Under the pieces are notes generated by a model. That model saw only the letters and a program-made list of their open reading frames with translations. It did not search any database and was not told where the DNA came from. DNA of 64,000 nt. It comes from Helicovermis profundi. GTDB lineage: Bacteria > Bacillota > Clostridia > Peptostreptococcales > Acidaminobacteraceae. The translations under genes were made by a program, and so were the position numbers. Numbering within the stretch: the first letter of the stretch is position 1; each line of letters opens with the position of its first letter. Positions 16,810 through 26,380 of the stretch are shown here, piece by piece. The stretch covers positions 1,756,001 through 1,820,000 of the forward strand of contig NZ_AP028654.1 in the NCBI RefSeq assembly GCF_033097505.1, in the 5' to 3' direction.

Positions 16810-17925
16810 TTACCTGGACAGTGTCTTTTTAAATCTATAATTTGCCAAAATAAAAACATCAATCCCAAGCACAGCAAAACCTAAGGAGGCAAGAAGCGCA
16901 TATGTCATGTTTCCATTTACCGATATTATTTCTTTAAAGCTCTGAAGCATAACATAGGTAGGAATAATCTTTATCCAACTTGGATCCCAGCTAGGCGTAA
17001 AATATGAAATATTTGGCATAATCATAAGCATTATAAGAATATACATTACTCCAAACGCCTCTACTATATCGTTGTAATAACTTGCAAGAAATAAGCCAAT
17101 CGATGCTACAAAAAATCCTGAAGAAATTAGAAATATCAAAAGTACTAAATAATTTGGTTGAAGTCCCATTATTGGCAGGGTTATAATTAGAGATGTTACA
17201 ATACTTGTTAGTATTATAACTCCGATTTTACTAATCAAATAGCTCCAAACTGAAGATGCAGTTATTGCGTACGCAACTATTATTCCTTCGTTCTTGTCTA
17301 GAAAGATATAAGCTGCAATAATAAATATACTCATCAAACTCCCATTGAAAGTTAAAAATACAGGTACCAAATTCTCTTTATCACTTAATGTCTCCTTATC
17401 CTTATAAAGGCGTCTTACTTCAATGTTATCAGAATAATTTTTAACAACATCATTTCCTGCTAATCTGTTGTTATATACCAAAAGAAGGTTTTTAAGCTTC
17501 TTTGTTTCATATCCCTGTAAATAGTAGGTGTGAATAATTTGATTGTCATCATTTATATGAATGTGAACTGCAGGTACTCTTTCAGTGTTAGAAAATACAT
17601 CCAACTTGTCTAAGCTATCAACCAAGTAAATTTTCGACTCTTCTGTTTCATAAAGCACTGCATCAATAATATCTTTATCCACTTTCACTTCCACTTGCTT
17701 AGCTATATTATCTAGATCATCTTCAAGTAAATTCTTTGTGTATCTGTCTTTAATAACCTGAGGTAGATCAAGATAAATATACTCCTTACTTTTTTTATCA
17801 AAATTTTTTGGAACCACAAATAAAAGGATAAGCAAAAGTACTAGGGCCATTCCAATTTCAATATAAAAATACCAACTTTTTGAAGATAAAATCAGCTCTT
17901 TTTTAAAACTATACCAGAGTTTCAT
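16810..17925 (-). CDS. ABC transporter permease, second subunit
   Basis: 371 aa. There is an N-terminal helix (FYIEIGMALVLLLILLFVV), an external region of about 170 residues, then five to six C-terminal helices. The layout matches the neighbouring ABC-2 permease, although sequence similarity is low. Its first codon directly follows the stop of the ATPase gene, indicating translational coupling. The pair would form a heterodimeric export channel. Confidence 0.82.
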   Translation of the reverse strand: MKLWYSFKKELILSSKSWYFYIEIGMALVLLLILLFVVPKNFDKKSKEYIYLDLPQVIKDRYTKNLLEDDLDNIAKQVEVKVDKDIIDAVLYETEESKIYLVDSLDKLDVFSNTERVPAVHIHINDDNQIIHTYYLQGYETKKLKNLLLVYNNRLAGNDVVKNYSDNIEVRRLYKDKETLSDKENLVPVFLTFNGSLMSIFIIAAYIFLDKNEGIIVAYAITASSVWSYLISKIGVIILTSIVTSLIITLPIMGLQPNYLVLLIFLISSGFFVASIGLFLASYYNDIVEAFGVMYILIMLMIMPNISYFTPSWDPSWIKIIPTYVMLQSFKEIISVNGNMTYALLASLGFAVLGIDVFILANYRFKKTLSR

Positions 17926-18780
17926 TTATACCAGACCCCTTCCGGTTACTTTAATAAATATTTCCTCAAGACTTGCCTCCTTGGTATGCATTGTAAGTAT
18001 TTCATACTTATTAATAACATCAATTAATTTATCTTTTTGATCTTTAAAAACAGTGGAAAAGCTATCCTTTATTAATTCTCCGTCTTTAAAGTATTCTACT
18101 TCCACCAACTTTTCGCCGTATTTAAGTTTTAATGCTTTTGGTGAATCTATAAGTCTAATTTTTCCATCTACTATAAAGGCAACCCTATCACATAGTTCAT
18201 CGGCAATATACATGTTATGAGTTGTCAGAAAGATTGTGACACCCTTTTCGTTTTCTTTCTTAATTATATCCTTTATTTGAGATGATATTGCAGGGTCCAG
18301 CCCTGTAGTTGGTTCATCAAGAAACCACATCTGAGGGTTATTAATCATAGATCTTGCAAATGTCAGCCTATGCTTCATACCTTTTGAATATTTTCCAGCT
18401 TTAATATTTTCTTTTCCTTCAAGACCCACTAATTTTATCATGTCATTAGGGTCTCTCGTTTCCACATCAAACAATTTTCTGTAGAAGTCAAGATTTTCAA
18501 AAGCAGACATCTTGCTATAAAGATTTGATTGTTCAAAAGACATTCCAATTTTATTAAACATTTCATTTTTTATATGTTTAATATTATAACCTGCAACTTC
18601 AACCTCACCCTGCTGGAGCTGTAGAATACCTACTAAAATATTCTGAGTAGTTGATTTTCCAGCACCTGAAGGACCTAAAAATCCAAATATTTCACCCTTT
18701 TTAATTTCAAAATTCAAATCTTTAATTGCGTATTTATTGTCATTACTATATGAATGGTACAAGTGTTTGACTTTTATCAT
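17926..18780 (-). CDS. ABC transporter ATP-binding protein
   Basis: The nucleotide-binding subunit of the exporter: Walker A GPSGAGKST, Q-loop in MSFEQSNLYS, ABC signature KYSKGMKHRL, Walker B MWFLDEPTTGLDPA, and the switch histidine in TTHNMY. The C-terminal 70 residues are the extension common in DrrA/CcmA-type ATPases. The start is placed at MIKVKHLY (18780), with GAGGGG nine bases upstream; in-frame ATGs at 18789 and 18801 overlap or precede that site. It lies between the HlyD-like gene and the permeases. Confidence 0.9.
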   Translation of the reverse strand: MIKVKHLYHSYSNDNKYAIKDLNFEIKKGEIFGFLGPSGAGKSTTQNILVGILQLQQGEVEVAGYNIKHIKNEMFNKIGMSFEQSNLYSKMSAFENLDFYRKLFDVETRDPNDMIKLVGLEGKENIKAGKYSKGMKHRLTFARSMINNPQMWFLDEPTTGLDPAISSQIKDIIKKENEKGVTIFLTTHNMYIADELCDRVAFIVDGKIRLIDSPKALKLKYGEKLVEVEYFKDGELIKDSFSTVFKDQKDKLIDVINKYEILTMHTKEASLEEIFIKVTGRGLV

Positions 18781-18825
18781 CCTATTCATCCCCTCATCCA
18801 TAAGTTTTTTCTTTTCAAATTTTAC

Positions 18826-20028
18826 TTAGTTTTCTTGATAATTTAGTATTACTAAATCTCCTACCTTTAATCCACTTTTTACCTCTATATTTCCGTCCCA
18901 TTTTTCGCCACTTATTATTTCTTTTTCAACAAGTTTTCCATCTTCAAGAACCTTAACAAACGTTTTTGAACTTTTTTGAAAAGTAGCACCTATTGGAATT
19001 ATAAGTACTTCTCTTGGCGCATTAACTATCACTTTTGTTTCTAACTCAATTCCAAAGGGAAGCGTTTCAGCAGATTTTGGAAGATCAATTTCTACAGTCT
19101 GACGATTTTCTTTAACACCGAGCTCAGATAAAGTCATAAAAGCTTTGGGATATATTCGATTAACTTTTAGATTTTCTTTATTAATATTAAAATCAGTGTC
19201 TGATATTTCTGCTGCAAAATTTTCTCTTATATTAATCGCTTTTTCCGCTAAAAAATCAACTAATATAACTTTTTCTGTTGGATCTTGAATTTCGATAATC
19301 TTGGTACTTGGAGACGGTATATCACCTTCAAAGGTATTTAATTCTGTCACAATACCATCAATATTCGCATAAATTTCATAATTTGATCTTTTTTTCTCTA
19401 ATAATTTTAAAGATATTAGTTGTGCTTCAATTTCCGCTTCATATTTTTTCTTAATATTTTTTGAAATACCTTTTGTAAGTTGATTATACGTATTCTCAGC
19501 TGTTTTAAGACTGCTTTGAAGTTGCTTCATATTATTAACAGCATCTTCTAGTTCCTTATGAGATACGACTCCATTAGTAAAAAGTTCTTCTGTTTTATCC
19601 TTGTTTTTTGTTGCAGTTTGCAAAAGATTTTTAATTCTAGATATTTCTATTATAGAATTATTAATACTTTCTTTGTCTGTACCTGATAAAGCATTTCTAT
19701 AGGTAGCTTCAAGTGCCTCAATCTGCTTTTGAATCTTTTGAATTTCTAAATCTATATTATCTTCATATTTAACAAGTAGTTGCCCTTTTTTTACATGTTC
19801 TCCAAGTTCAAGAGGTATTTTTTCTACCTTGTTTAGGCCATTTCCATAATATCTTCTAATATTTTTTGAACTAATCCTACCCACGTCCTGAACATATTTT
19901 TTCATTTCTCCTTTTTTAACTTCTACTGTATTATATTTTTCTCCAATATTAGCAGTTGTCAAAAAATAAAATATACCAGCTCCTATTGCTGTAAACACAA
20001 TAAAAGCAATAATTAATTTTTTCTTCAT
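18826..20028 (-). CDS. HlyD-family efflux adaptor subunit
   Basis: A membrane-fusion protein of 400 aa. A single N-terminal anchor (KLIIAFIVFTAIGAGIFYFL) is followed by a biotinyl-lipoyl half (VEKIPLELGEHVKKGQLLVKYED), a long coiled-coil hairpin (about 80-205), the second lipoyl half (YANIDGIVTELNTFEGD) and a beta-barrel. GGAGGT precedes MKKK at 20028. It is the first gene of the five-gene operon, so the system resembles MacA-type exporters. In a Gram-positive cell the adaptor would face the wall. The substrate is unknown. Confidence 0.87.
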   Translation of the reverse strand: MKKKLIIAFIVFTAIGAGIFYFLTTANIGEKYNTVEVKKGEMKKYVQDVGRISSKNIRRYYGNGLNKVEKIPLELGEHVKKGQLLVKYEDNIDLEIQKIQKQIEALEATYRNALSGTDKESINNSIIEISRIKNLLQTATKNKDKTEELFTNGVVSHKELEDAVNNMKQLQSSLKTAENTYNQLTKGISKNIKKKYEAEIEAQLISLKLLEKKRSNYEIYANIDGIVTELNTFEGDIPSPSTKIIEIQDPTEKVILVDFLAEKAINIRENFAAEISDTDFNINKENLKVNRIYPKAFMTLSELGVKENRQTVEIDLPKSAETLPFGIELETKVIVNAPREVLIIPIGATFQKSSKTFVKVLEDGKLVEKEIISGEKWDGNIEVKSGLKVGDLVILNYQEN

Positions 20029-20158
20029 AGGGACCTCCAATTTCGTCTATTTGCCGTTTCTATATGTTATTAATCAAATTAATACGCAGAGTTCATTGTA
20101 TAAACAATAATTCTATACACTATTATTTATACCCCTTATAGTCATTTACAAACGCAAC

Positions 20159-20198
20159 AGACCATACTTTGAATATAATACTATTCAAAGTATGGTCT
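20159..20198. other. Hairpin between HlyD and HD-GYP genes
   Basis: AGACCATACTTTGAATA and its reverse complement flank a 6-base loop, a perfect 17-bp stem. It follows the HD-GYP gene and precedes the HlyD operon. Neither side has a clear U-tract, so it may be a weak terminator or an operator. Confidence 0.5.
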
Positions 20199-20276
20199 AT
20201 TATTGTTATTCATATATTTACATCAAAGTATATTTTTTTCAATATAATTAATTATTGTTTTTTATCTTTTATTCAA

Positions 20277-21512
20277 TTAATTTTCATAGTCAATCTTACT
20301 TTTTCTATCAATTTCTTCGATTTCCTTGTATATAATTTCTCCATTTTCTTTTAGAACATCATATACATCTTCACCTACAATAGATTTAAATTTTTTATCT
20401 ATTACTGACATAATTTCTTTATAATTCAATGCTCTGCGGTAAGGTCTATCTTCAGAAAGAGCTGAAAAAATATCTGCATAGATCACTATTTCTACTTCAA
20501 CGTCTAATTCTTTAGGTTCAGGTTTACGTGGATAACCAGAATAATTTAATCGTTCATGATGAAAAGCTGCCCATTTTACGATATCACCTAGCCATGTAAT
20601 TCGACTAAGCATATCATAGGTATAATAAGGATGTGTTTTTATCACATTGTATTCATTATGAGTTAAAGGACCATTTTTATCTAAAATTTCTGATGGTATT
20701 GCAATTTTTCCAAAATCATGGAGATACCCTGCAATTTTAATGCCCCAACAAGTTTCATCATCAAGCTCCATTAAGCAAGCAAGACGATATGCTACATGAG
20801 ACACCTGTATTGAATGAGATGCAGTGAATTTTGATTTATAATCAATAACTCTACTTAATGTAGCTACTAGACCATCTAAAGTATCATAATCTTTTTTTAA
20901 GCCAAATCCATCTGTATCCAATTTTTTTACTAATTCATTTATAGTCAGATTATCAATTTCAAACCAAAAGAACTCTTTTTTAGCTATTTTTGAAAAAACT
21001 TCAACAAGTTTCGGGTCAAAAACACTTCCGCTTAATGGTTCAATGTTTTTTAAAATATATTCTCTTTGATTAAGTGCTAGCGTATTATTATGAGTTAAAA
21101 TTTCTATGCGGTCTGCAAGGTGGATTATGAATGCTTCGTAAGGTATAGTTTCATTTGAATTTTCTTTTTCATTTTCATAATTTACATGGTGATTCAAAAC
21201 AATTTGCCTAATTCTATCAAAAGGTTTAAATGATTTTAACATCCTTGCTCCCATCTCAGCATGTTTCTCAGGATTTATCACATCTAAAACCATTAATTCT
21301 TGACTATCTTTAACAGTTAATGCCCCTATATCATGTAAAGAAGCAGCAAGTACTAGTGATGTTAACTGATTTTTTTTAAGTCCGTACGCTTCACCGATAT
21401 AATACGCTATAACTGAAACACGTCTATGATGATTTTTTAGTATAGGATTAATTCGATCGATTGCATTTATAAAGACAACTACAATATCTAAAAGATTTAC
21501 ATCAAATTTCAC
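20277..21512 (-). CDS. Tandem HD / HD-GYP domain protein
   Basis: 411 aa with two HD modules. The first (about 20-160) has HHRRVSVIAYYIG, SLHDIGAL and VLNHHVNYE. The second (about 225-400) is a full HD-GYP: HSIQVSHVAYRL, YLHDFGKIAIP, KTHPYYTYDML, HHERLNYSGYP and DIFSALSEDRPYR. HD-GYP domains hydrolyse cyclic di-GMP, and the metal-binding histidines and aspartates are present in the second module. No membrane segments are seen, so it is cytosolic. It is a single-gene unit. Confidence 0.85.
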   Translation of the reverse strand: MKFDVNLLDIVVVFINAIDRINPILKNHHRRVSVIAYYIGEAYGLKKNQLTSLVLAASLHDIGALTVKDSQELMVLDVINPEKHAEMGARMLKSFKPFDRIRQIVLNHHVNYENEKENSNETIPYEAFIIHLADRIEILTHNNTLALNQREYILKNIEPLSGSVFDPKLVEVFSKIAKKEFFWFEIDNLTINELVKKLDTDGFGLKKDYDTLDGLVATLSRVIDYKSKFTASHSIQVSHVAYRLACLMELDDETCWGIKIAGYLHDFGKIAIPSEILDKNGPLTHNEYNVIKTHPYYTYDMLSRITWLGDIVKWAAFHHERLNYSGYPRKPEPKELDVEVEIVIYADIFSALSEDRPYRRALNYKEIMSVIDKKFKSIVGEDVYDVLKENGEIIYKEIEEIDRKSKIDYEN

Positions 21513-21682
21513 ATTATCATCCCCTTAATAAACTTTTATAATACTTTATATAATTATACTATTTTATAAATATTCAAACAATAATATGCGATAAATAAAA
21601 ATCTATAAATAAAGCTCAAATAATTATTAAAATTTTATTAATTTATACAAGAATTATGACATTTTCATATACCTATATTTGA

Positions 21683-22804
21683 TTATTCACTCACAATTTC
21701 AATTGATTTGCCTTGTAATTCTTCAATTTTCTTTAAAAAATTCTTCTCCTCACTACTACAAAATGATATAGCAACACCATTTTTCCCAGCTCTTCCAGTT
21801 CGACCAATTCTATGAATATATGTTTCCTTAACGTTTGGAATATTCATATTTATCACATAAGAAATACCACTTATATCAATACCTCTTGCAGCAACATCTG
21901 TTGCTACTAAAACTTTTATCTCTTTATTTTTAAAAAGTTCTATCGATTTTAATCTTTCCGATTGATTTTTGTCGCCATGAATGGCTTTAGTCCTAATGTT
22001 TTGTATATTGATTGCTTTTGCAACTTTATCAGCAATCTTCTTTGTTCTTGTAAAAATAAGAACAGATTCATAAGATTTTCCTTTTAGTAATGATAATAGT
22101 AATGAAATTTTTTCTGTCTCTTCTACAAAATACACCTGTTGTTTAATATTCGTTCCCTTTTTATATGTAGTTTTGTCATCAATTTTTACTGGATTTTTTA
22201 AAATAGAATATACTATTTTCATAACTTTTGCTGGCATTGTAGCAGAAAAAAGTATATTCTGTCTATCACTTGGAAGCTTTGATACAATTTTTTTTACATC
22301 TTGAAGAGTCTTTACATCAAGCATCTTATCAGCTTCATCAAGAACAAAAATTTCAACTTTACTTAAATCTGCATATCCTTTCCCAATTAAATCTAAAAGT
22401 CGTCCAGGTGTTGCAATCAAAATATTTGGTTCTCTTTTTAATACTTTTATATGTTGTTTAGGTGTTATACCACCATAGACGACACCAATTCTTATATCTA
22501 AATATTTTCCATAAGCTTCAAAACTTTCACCAATTTGAATTGCTAATTCTCGAGTAGGCGCCAAAATCAAAGATCTGATTAATTTAGAACTTTCTATTTC
22601 AACTGGTTCTTTCAAAATTGACTGTAATATTGCTAATGCAAATGCAGCTGTTTTACCCGAGCCTGTATGTGCACAAACCACTAAATCATTGCCAGCTAAT
22701 ATGGCAGGAATCGCTTTTTCTTGTACATCAGTTGGAGTTTCGTAGTGTTTTTCTTCAACTGCTTTTATAATAAATTGATTTAAATTTAATTCCTGAAATG
22801 TCAT
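21683..22804 (-). CDS. DEAD-box RNA helicase
   Basis: 373 aa, a minimal two-RecA-domain helicase. Motifs in order: Q motif (TPTDVQEKAIP), I AHTGSGKT, Ia PTRELA, Ib TPGR, II DEAD, III SAT, IV LIFTRTK, V DVAARGID, VI HRIGRTGR. There is almost no C-terminal extension, so RNA targeting by a basic tail is lacking. It is RhlE/CshA-like. It probably helps ribosome assembly or mRNA turnover, especially in the cold. It is monocistronic. Confidence 0.92.
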   Translation of the reverse strand: MTFQELNLNQFIIKAVEEKHYETPTDVQEKAIPAILAGNDLVVCAHTGSGKTAAFALAILQSILKEPVEIESSKLIRSLILAPTRELAIQIGESFEAYGKYLDIRIGVVYGGITPKQHIKVLKREPNILIATPGRLLDLIGKGYADLSKVEIFVLDEADKMLDVKTLQDVKKIVSKLPSDRQNILFSATMPAKVMKIVYSILKNPVKIDDKTTYKKGTNIKQQVYFVEETEKISLLLSLLKGKSYESVLIFTRTKKIADKVAKAINIQNIRTKAIHGDKNQSERLKSIELFKNKEIKVLVATDVAARGIDISGISYVINMNIPNVKETYIHRIGRTGRAGKNGVAISFCSSEEKNFLKKIEELQGKSIEIVSE

Positions 22805-22887
22805 GTAGGTTCCCCTTTGTCATGTTATTAATTTTTTAATTTCATTATCATTGATATATTAAGCTTACCACATTCACCTACAAATCC

Positions 22888-22971
22888 AAGGAGTTTCCGG
22901 GTTTTAACCCGACTAAAGGAATTTCCTGGTTTTAACCTGAACAAAGAAATTTACGAATTTTAATCATATTT
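22888..22971. repeat. Three degenerate 28-bp tandem repeats
   Basis: Units at 22888, 22916 and 22944 share the pattern AAGGARTTTCC-GGTTTTAACC-GA. The first two contain a small palindrome (CGGGTTTTAACCCG, then CTGGTTTTAACCTG). The change C-to-T in one arm without the matching change in the other weakens the second stem, and the third unit has lost it. It lies upstream of the helicase start. Confidence 0.6.
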
Positions 22972-23004
22972 CAGTTCAACTATTCTTTAAGGCAGTTTTT
23001 GGAC

Positions 23005-23034
23005 ATAATAAAAGACCACTTTTCAGTGGCCTTA
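23005..23034 (-). terminator. Terminator of the triple-RidA gene
   Basis: AAGGCCACT-GAAA-AGTGGTCTT on the minus strand, followed by TTATT, located 40 bp after the stop codon at 23074. Confidence 0.8.
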
Positions 23035-23073
23035 AATAATCAGTCTATTTTTTTAAAACATGTACACATTTAT

Positions 23074-24342
23074 TTATACTAATGGTGGTGTTCCTTCAGC
23101 ATTTGCTACAATTGCATCTATTTGAATTAATGCATCTTTAGGTAAAGTAGATACTCCAACTATTCTTCTAGCAGGAAGGCCATTAGGGAAGAATGTTGAG
23201 TACATTTCATCTACTGCATCCATATCTGCAATATTTTTAACGAAAACGTTTATTTTAACTACATCTTCAATAACATGATCAACACTTTCTATAATTGCTT
23301 TGATATTTTTTAAGCATTGCTCAGTCTGCTCTTTTACTCCACCAGATACTATTTCACTAGTTTTAGGGTCAATTGGTAATTGAGCAGAAATATTATTGTA
23401 ATGAGAAAATGCTACAGTTTGTGTAGATAAAGAACATTTTGGTGCATCTTCAGTATTGTTTGCTTCTAAGATAAGACCATGTCTATCTTCTACAAGCTGT
23501 GGAGGAGTACCATCGCCATATGAAACTACTGCTTCAATTTGAACTAAAGCACCCATTGGTAAATCTGCAACTTCTACAGTTGTACGTGCTGGAAAATAAG
23601 CTACCGCTCTTGCTATAGCAGAATCTGGGAAGAATGTTGTATAAACTTCATTTACCGCTTCGTTATCAGAAAGATTTTTAAGGAAAACATTAATTTTAAC
23701 GATATCGTCAAAAGGAACATCAACACTTTCTAAAATCGCCTTTATATTTTTTAAACATTGTGCAGTTTGCTCTTTTACACCGCCAACTACAAATCTACCC
23801 GATTTTGGATCAATAGGTAATTGAGCTGATACATTAGTGTAATGAGAAAAAGATACAATTTGAGTTGACAATGGGCTAGTTGGTGCATTTAAAGTATTAT
23901 TTGTAAGTTTTATTAAGTCACCTGATTGTGGTGCATTTGGAATTGTACCTTCACCGTGAGAAAGAAGTGCTTCAACTTGAACCAAAGCATTCATAGGTAA
24001 AGCAGCTACAGCAACTTGCGTCAATGTAGGAAGGTAGCTTGTGAAATAATTTTTATAAACTTCATCAACAGCAGTAAGGTCTTTGATATTTGTAACAAAT
24101 ACTGTAATTCTTACAATATCACTCATAACATGGTCGATACTATCTACAATTGCTTTAACATTTTTAAAACATTGGTCTGCTTGCTCTTTAATTCCACCAA
24201 CTACTAGTTCACCAGTTTTTGGATCAATAGGTAATTGTGCTGAAAAATTGTTGTAATGAGAGTAAGCTACAGTTTGTGAGTTTTGACCTGCAATTGGTGC
24301 ATTTTCTGTGTTTCTTCCTAATACTGCATTGTAATTGCTCAT
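23074..24342 (-). CDS. Three tandem RidA (YjgF/UK114) domains in one chain
   Basis: 422 aa made of three homologous RidA domains (about 1-138, 139-284, 285-422), each with SxQTVxxSHYxNxSAQLPIDPK, GGxKEQxxQCxKNxKAI and the ALxQxxAxxxxxxGT end. RidA hydrolyses reactive enamine/imine intermediates and normally works as a homotrimer of single domains, so this is probably a covalently joined trimer. The substrate arginine (PAR motif) is present in domain 2 (FPARTTVEVADLP) and domain 3 (LPARRIVGVSTLP) but replaced in domain 1 (LPTLTQVAVAALP). It is monocistronic, behind a 19-bp-spacer promoter. Confidence 0.9.
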   Translation of the reverse strand: MSNYNAVLGRNTENAPIAGQNSQTVAYSHYNNFSAQLPIDPKTGELVVGGIKEQADQCFKNVKAIVDSIDHVMSDIVRITVFVTNIKDLTAVDEVYKNYFTSYLPTLTQVAVAALPMNALVQVEALLSHGEGTIPNAPQSGDLIKLTNNTLNAPTSPLSTQIVSFSHYTNVSAQLPIDPKSGRFVVGGVKEQTAQCLKNIKAILESVDVPFDDIVKINVFLKNLSDNEAVNEVYTTFFPDSAIARAVAYFPARTTVEVADLPMGALVQIEAVVSYGDGTPPQLVEDRHGLILEANNTEDAPKCSLSTQTVAFSHYNNISAQLPIDPKTSEIVSGGVKEQTEQCLKNIKAIIESVDHVIEDVVKINVFVKNIADMDAVDEMYSTFFPNGLPARRIVGVSTLPKDALIQIDAIVANAEGTPPLV

Positions 24343-24397
24343 ATTTGTATTCTCCTTTTTTTTGTCTATATTTTATCTATATTTTGTCTATAAGCCG

Positions 24398-24428
24398 ATT
24401 ATAAACATTGGACTTACTCCAATGTCAA
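24398..24428 (-). promoter_or_regulatory. MerR-type promoter of the triple-RidA gene
   Basis: On the minus strand TTGACA (24423-24428) and TATAAT (24398-24403) are 19 bp apart. The inverted repeat ACATTGGA-5-TCCAATGT (24405-24425) fills the spacer. A stretched spacer with a central dyad is the hallmark of MerR-family-activated promoters. The rest of the 24343-24681 gap is AT-rich with no gene; a TATATTTTRTC motif recurs three times just downstream in the leader. Confidence 0.65.
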
Positions 24429-24681
24429 ATTATTTTTTATTTTTTTGTGAAAATATTATTTATTTCTAAGTGAAACATAGGAATTCGAGATTAAAAATGT
24501 TGTTTTTCAATTTATAAATTAGTAAATATTAATCCTATTATATATGTATAAGAAAAGATCCAACTAGATTTATTCATCTCGTTGAATCTAAGTATTTTAT
24601 GCTTTTACAGTAAATTACTAACATATACATTATATAAAAATTAAAACTATTATTGATTAAAAATTAAAAAACAAATGATTT

Positions 24682-25776
24682 TTATACTTGAAAACTCATT
24701 ATCCATCCAAACTCTTCATTATGTTTAACCAACAAACAATCTTCAAACTCGGCGCAAACTTCTACCAATTCATCAACTTTTAAGTTTAAAAATTTATTGA
24801 CATATTCTATTTTAAGTTCATATTTGCCTTCATTTAAGAATAATAAGGAAGTAAACACAGAAAACTCCTTGTTGCTATGCAAATGTTTACATTTGGCCAT
24901 TGACTTTCCAAGTTCTAATACTTCAAACTCGAAGTGAGGATAATCAACAAAAACTATTTCCTCAGTATTAAAGCTATGTTCACGAAGTATAGATTTTGAT
25001 TTAAACATATTTTCTTGCATGAAACTATAACTTAATTCATTATTTCTTTTTTCGATTATAAGAGCATTTAACTCTCCACTTTTCTTTACACCTAGCCCAC
25101 CATCAATAAAAACAATATTTTTATCATTATTAAAAAAAGGTTTATTTGTTAATATATTCTCTCTTAAATTACCTGCAGGCCAATGTCCTACTACTATTTT
25201 TTTATCATTTATTTTACTCAAATTATTATAATCATCATATTTAAGAAACTTATCTTCATCTTTATCTATCGAGAATGATTCATCAAAGCCTCCATGCACA
25301 AAAGTAAATTCATCAAATTGGACAATAATTGGAAGCTTAGATAAAAAATCAATCATTTCTTTATATTTATTATTGACCATATTAAATAGTTCATTTTCAT
25401 CAACAAGAGTATGTAGATCAATATTTTCTTTTTTAACTATAGTGCCAATTATAGTTTCATAAGGCTCAGCTTTTAAAAATGATAGTAATCTTGTAAATTT
25501 CTCTCTATTAGTAAGAAATTTCTGCATAAAAAACTCATGATTACCTTTTAAGATAATTGTTCTTTCACGTTTTGAAAGTGTTTTAATATACTCATACGTT
25601 TCATAACTATCTATACCTCTATTTACAAAATCTCCAATAATAATTAAATAATCATTATCTGCCAAATCAACTTTATTAATTAGTTTTTCTAATACATTTT
25701 TATGTCCGTGCACGTCACTAATTGCGACGATTCTATAATTATCTTTCTCATCTATATTTATAATATTGCTAAGCAT
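24682..25776 (-). CDS. PPP-family metallophosphatase
   Basis: 364 aa. The first 210 residues are a calcineurin-like phosphoesterase with SDVHGH, GDFVNRG (the PPP GDxVDRG motif with N for D), KGNHEFF, VHGGF and GHWPAG. This places it with bacterial PP1-like and diadenosine-tetraphosphatase-like enzymes. The remaining 150 residues are a beta-rich domain that I do not recognise. It overlaps the upstream GNAT gene by 8 bp, so the two are translationally coupled. The substrate (phosphoprotein or Ap4A) cannot be told from sequence. Confidence 0.82.
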   Translation of the reverse strand: MLSNIINIDEKDNYRIVAISDVHGHKNVLEKLINKVDLADNDYLIIIGDFVNRGIDSYETYEYIKTLSKRERTIILKGNHEFFMQKFLTNREKFTRLLSFLKAEPYETIIGTIVKKENIDLHTLVDENELFNMVNNKYKEMIDFLSKLPIIVQFDEFTFVHGGFDESFSIDKDEDKFLKYDDYNNLSKINDKKIVVGHWPAGNLRENILTNKPFFNNDKNIVFIDGGLGVKKSGELNALIIEKRNNELSYSFMQENMFKSKSILREHSFNTEEIVFVDYPHFEFEVLELGKSMAKCKHLHSNKEFSVFTSLLFLNEGKYELKIEYVNKFLNLKVDELVEVCAEFEDCLLVKHNEEFGWIMSFQV

Positions 25777-26281
25777 TTATTTCTCTGATTCTTGACATCA
25801 TAAGTTCATCTACATATTTACCATTTCTTATTGCGGCTTTTTTCTTTACACCCTCAACTTCAAAATTAAATTTCTTATACAAGTTAATAGCTTTTTCATT
25901 GTCAACAAAAACTGTCAATTCAACCCTTACTAACATAAGCCAATTGTCTGCCATATCTATAATCGCTTCTAGTAACTTAGTCCCTACACCGATATTCTGA
26001 AAATCTCTATGTACCATAATTCCAAAACTTGCTGAATGACGCAATCTTGAATTTGCATATACAACAATTCCTGCTGTACCTATTATTTGTTCTTCACCTA
26101 ATTCATTTTTCACTGCAACAAATTGATGCATATTGCTATCCATATTTTCAATATAATTTTCATTTGTTTTTATTCTTTCAGAAGGAATTCCAAGTATATT
26201 TTCAAAAACTCCTGGCATTCTTCTAAGTTCATTTATTCCTTTTCCATCACCAATACAGATTGGCCTAATATAATAATCCAT
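25769..26281 (-). CDS. GNAT-family N-acetyltransferase
   Basis: 170 aa. It contains MVHRDFQNIGVGTKLLEAIIDMA, a Q/R-x-x-G-x-G acetyl-CoA loop (QNIGVG), and ELTVFVDNEKAINLYKKFNFEVEGVKKKAAIRNGKYVDELMMSR. This ending is typical of RimJ/YhhY-like acetyltransferases that modify small molecules or protein N-termini. GGAGGAATATT precedes the ATG. It is the first gene of a two-gene unit with the phosphatase. Confidence 0.87.
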   Translation of the reverse strand: MDYYIRPICIGDGKGINELRRMPGVFENILGIPSERIKTNENYIENMDSNMHQFVAVKNELGEEQIIGTAGIVVYANSRLRHSASFGIMVHRDFQNIGVGTKLLEAIIDMADNWLMLVRVELTVFVDNEKAINLYKKFNFEVEGVKKKAAIRNGKYVDELMMSRIREINA

Positions 26282-26309
26282 AATATTCCTCCATTTAATT
26301 TTGTATTAT

Positions 26310-26355
26310 AAATGAATTTCTTGGATTCAGAGGGAGTTTTTACTCCCACTGAATC
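26310..26355 (-). repeat. Dispersed hairpin element, copy 1
   Basis: On the minus strand GATTCAG...GGGAGT-loop-ACTCCC...CTGAATC is followed by CAAGAAATTCATTTAT. A similar hairpin plus the AAGAAATTCATTTA tail recurs on the + strand at 49022. It lies between a cyclophilin gene and the GNAT gene. Confidence 0.55.
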
Positions 26356-26380
26356 TTAGAAAACATAATCCAGGGCCTTT

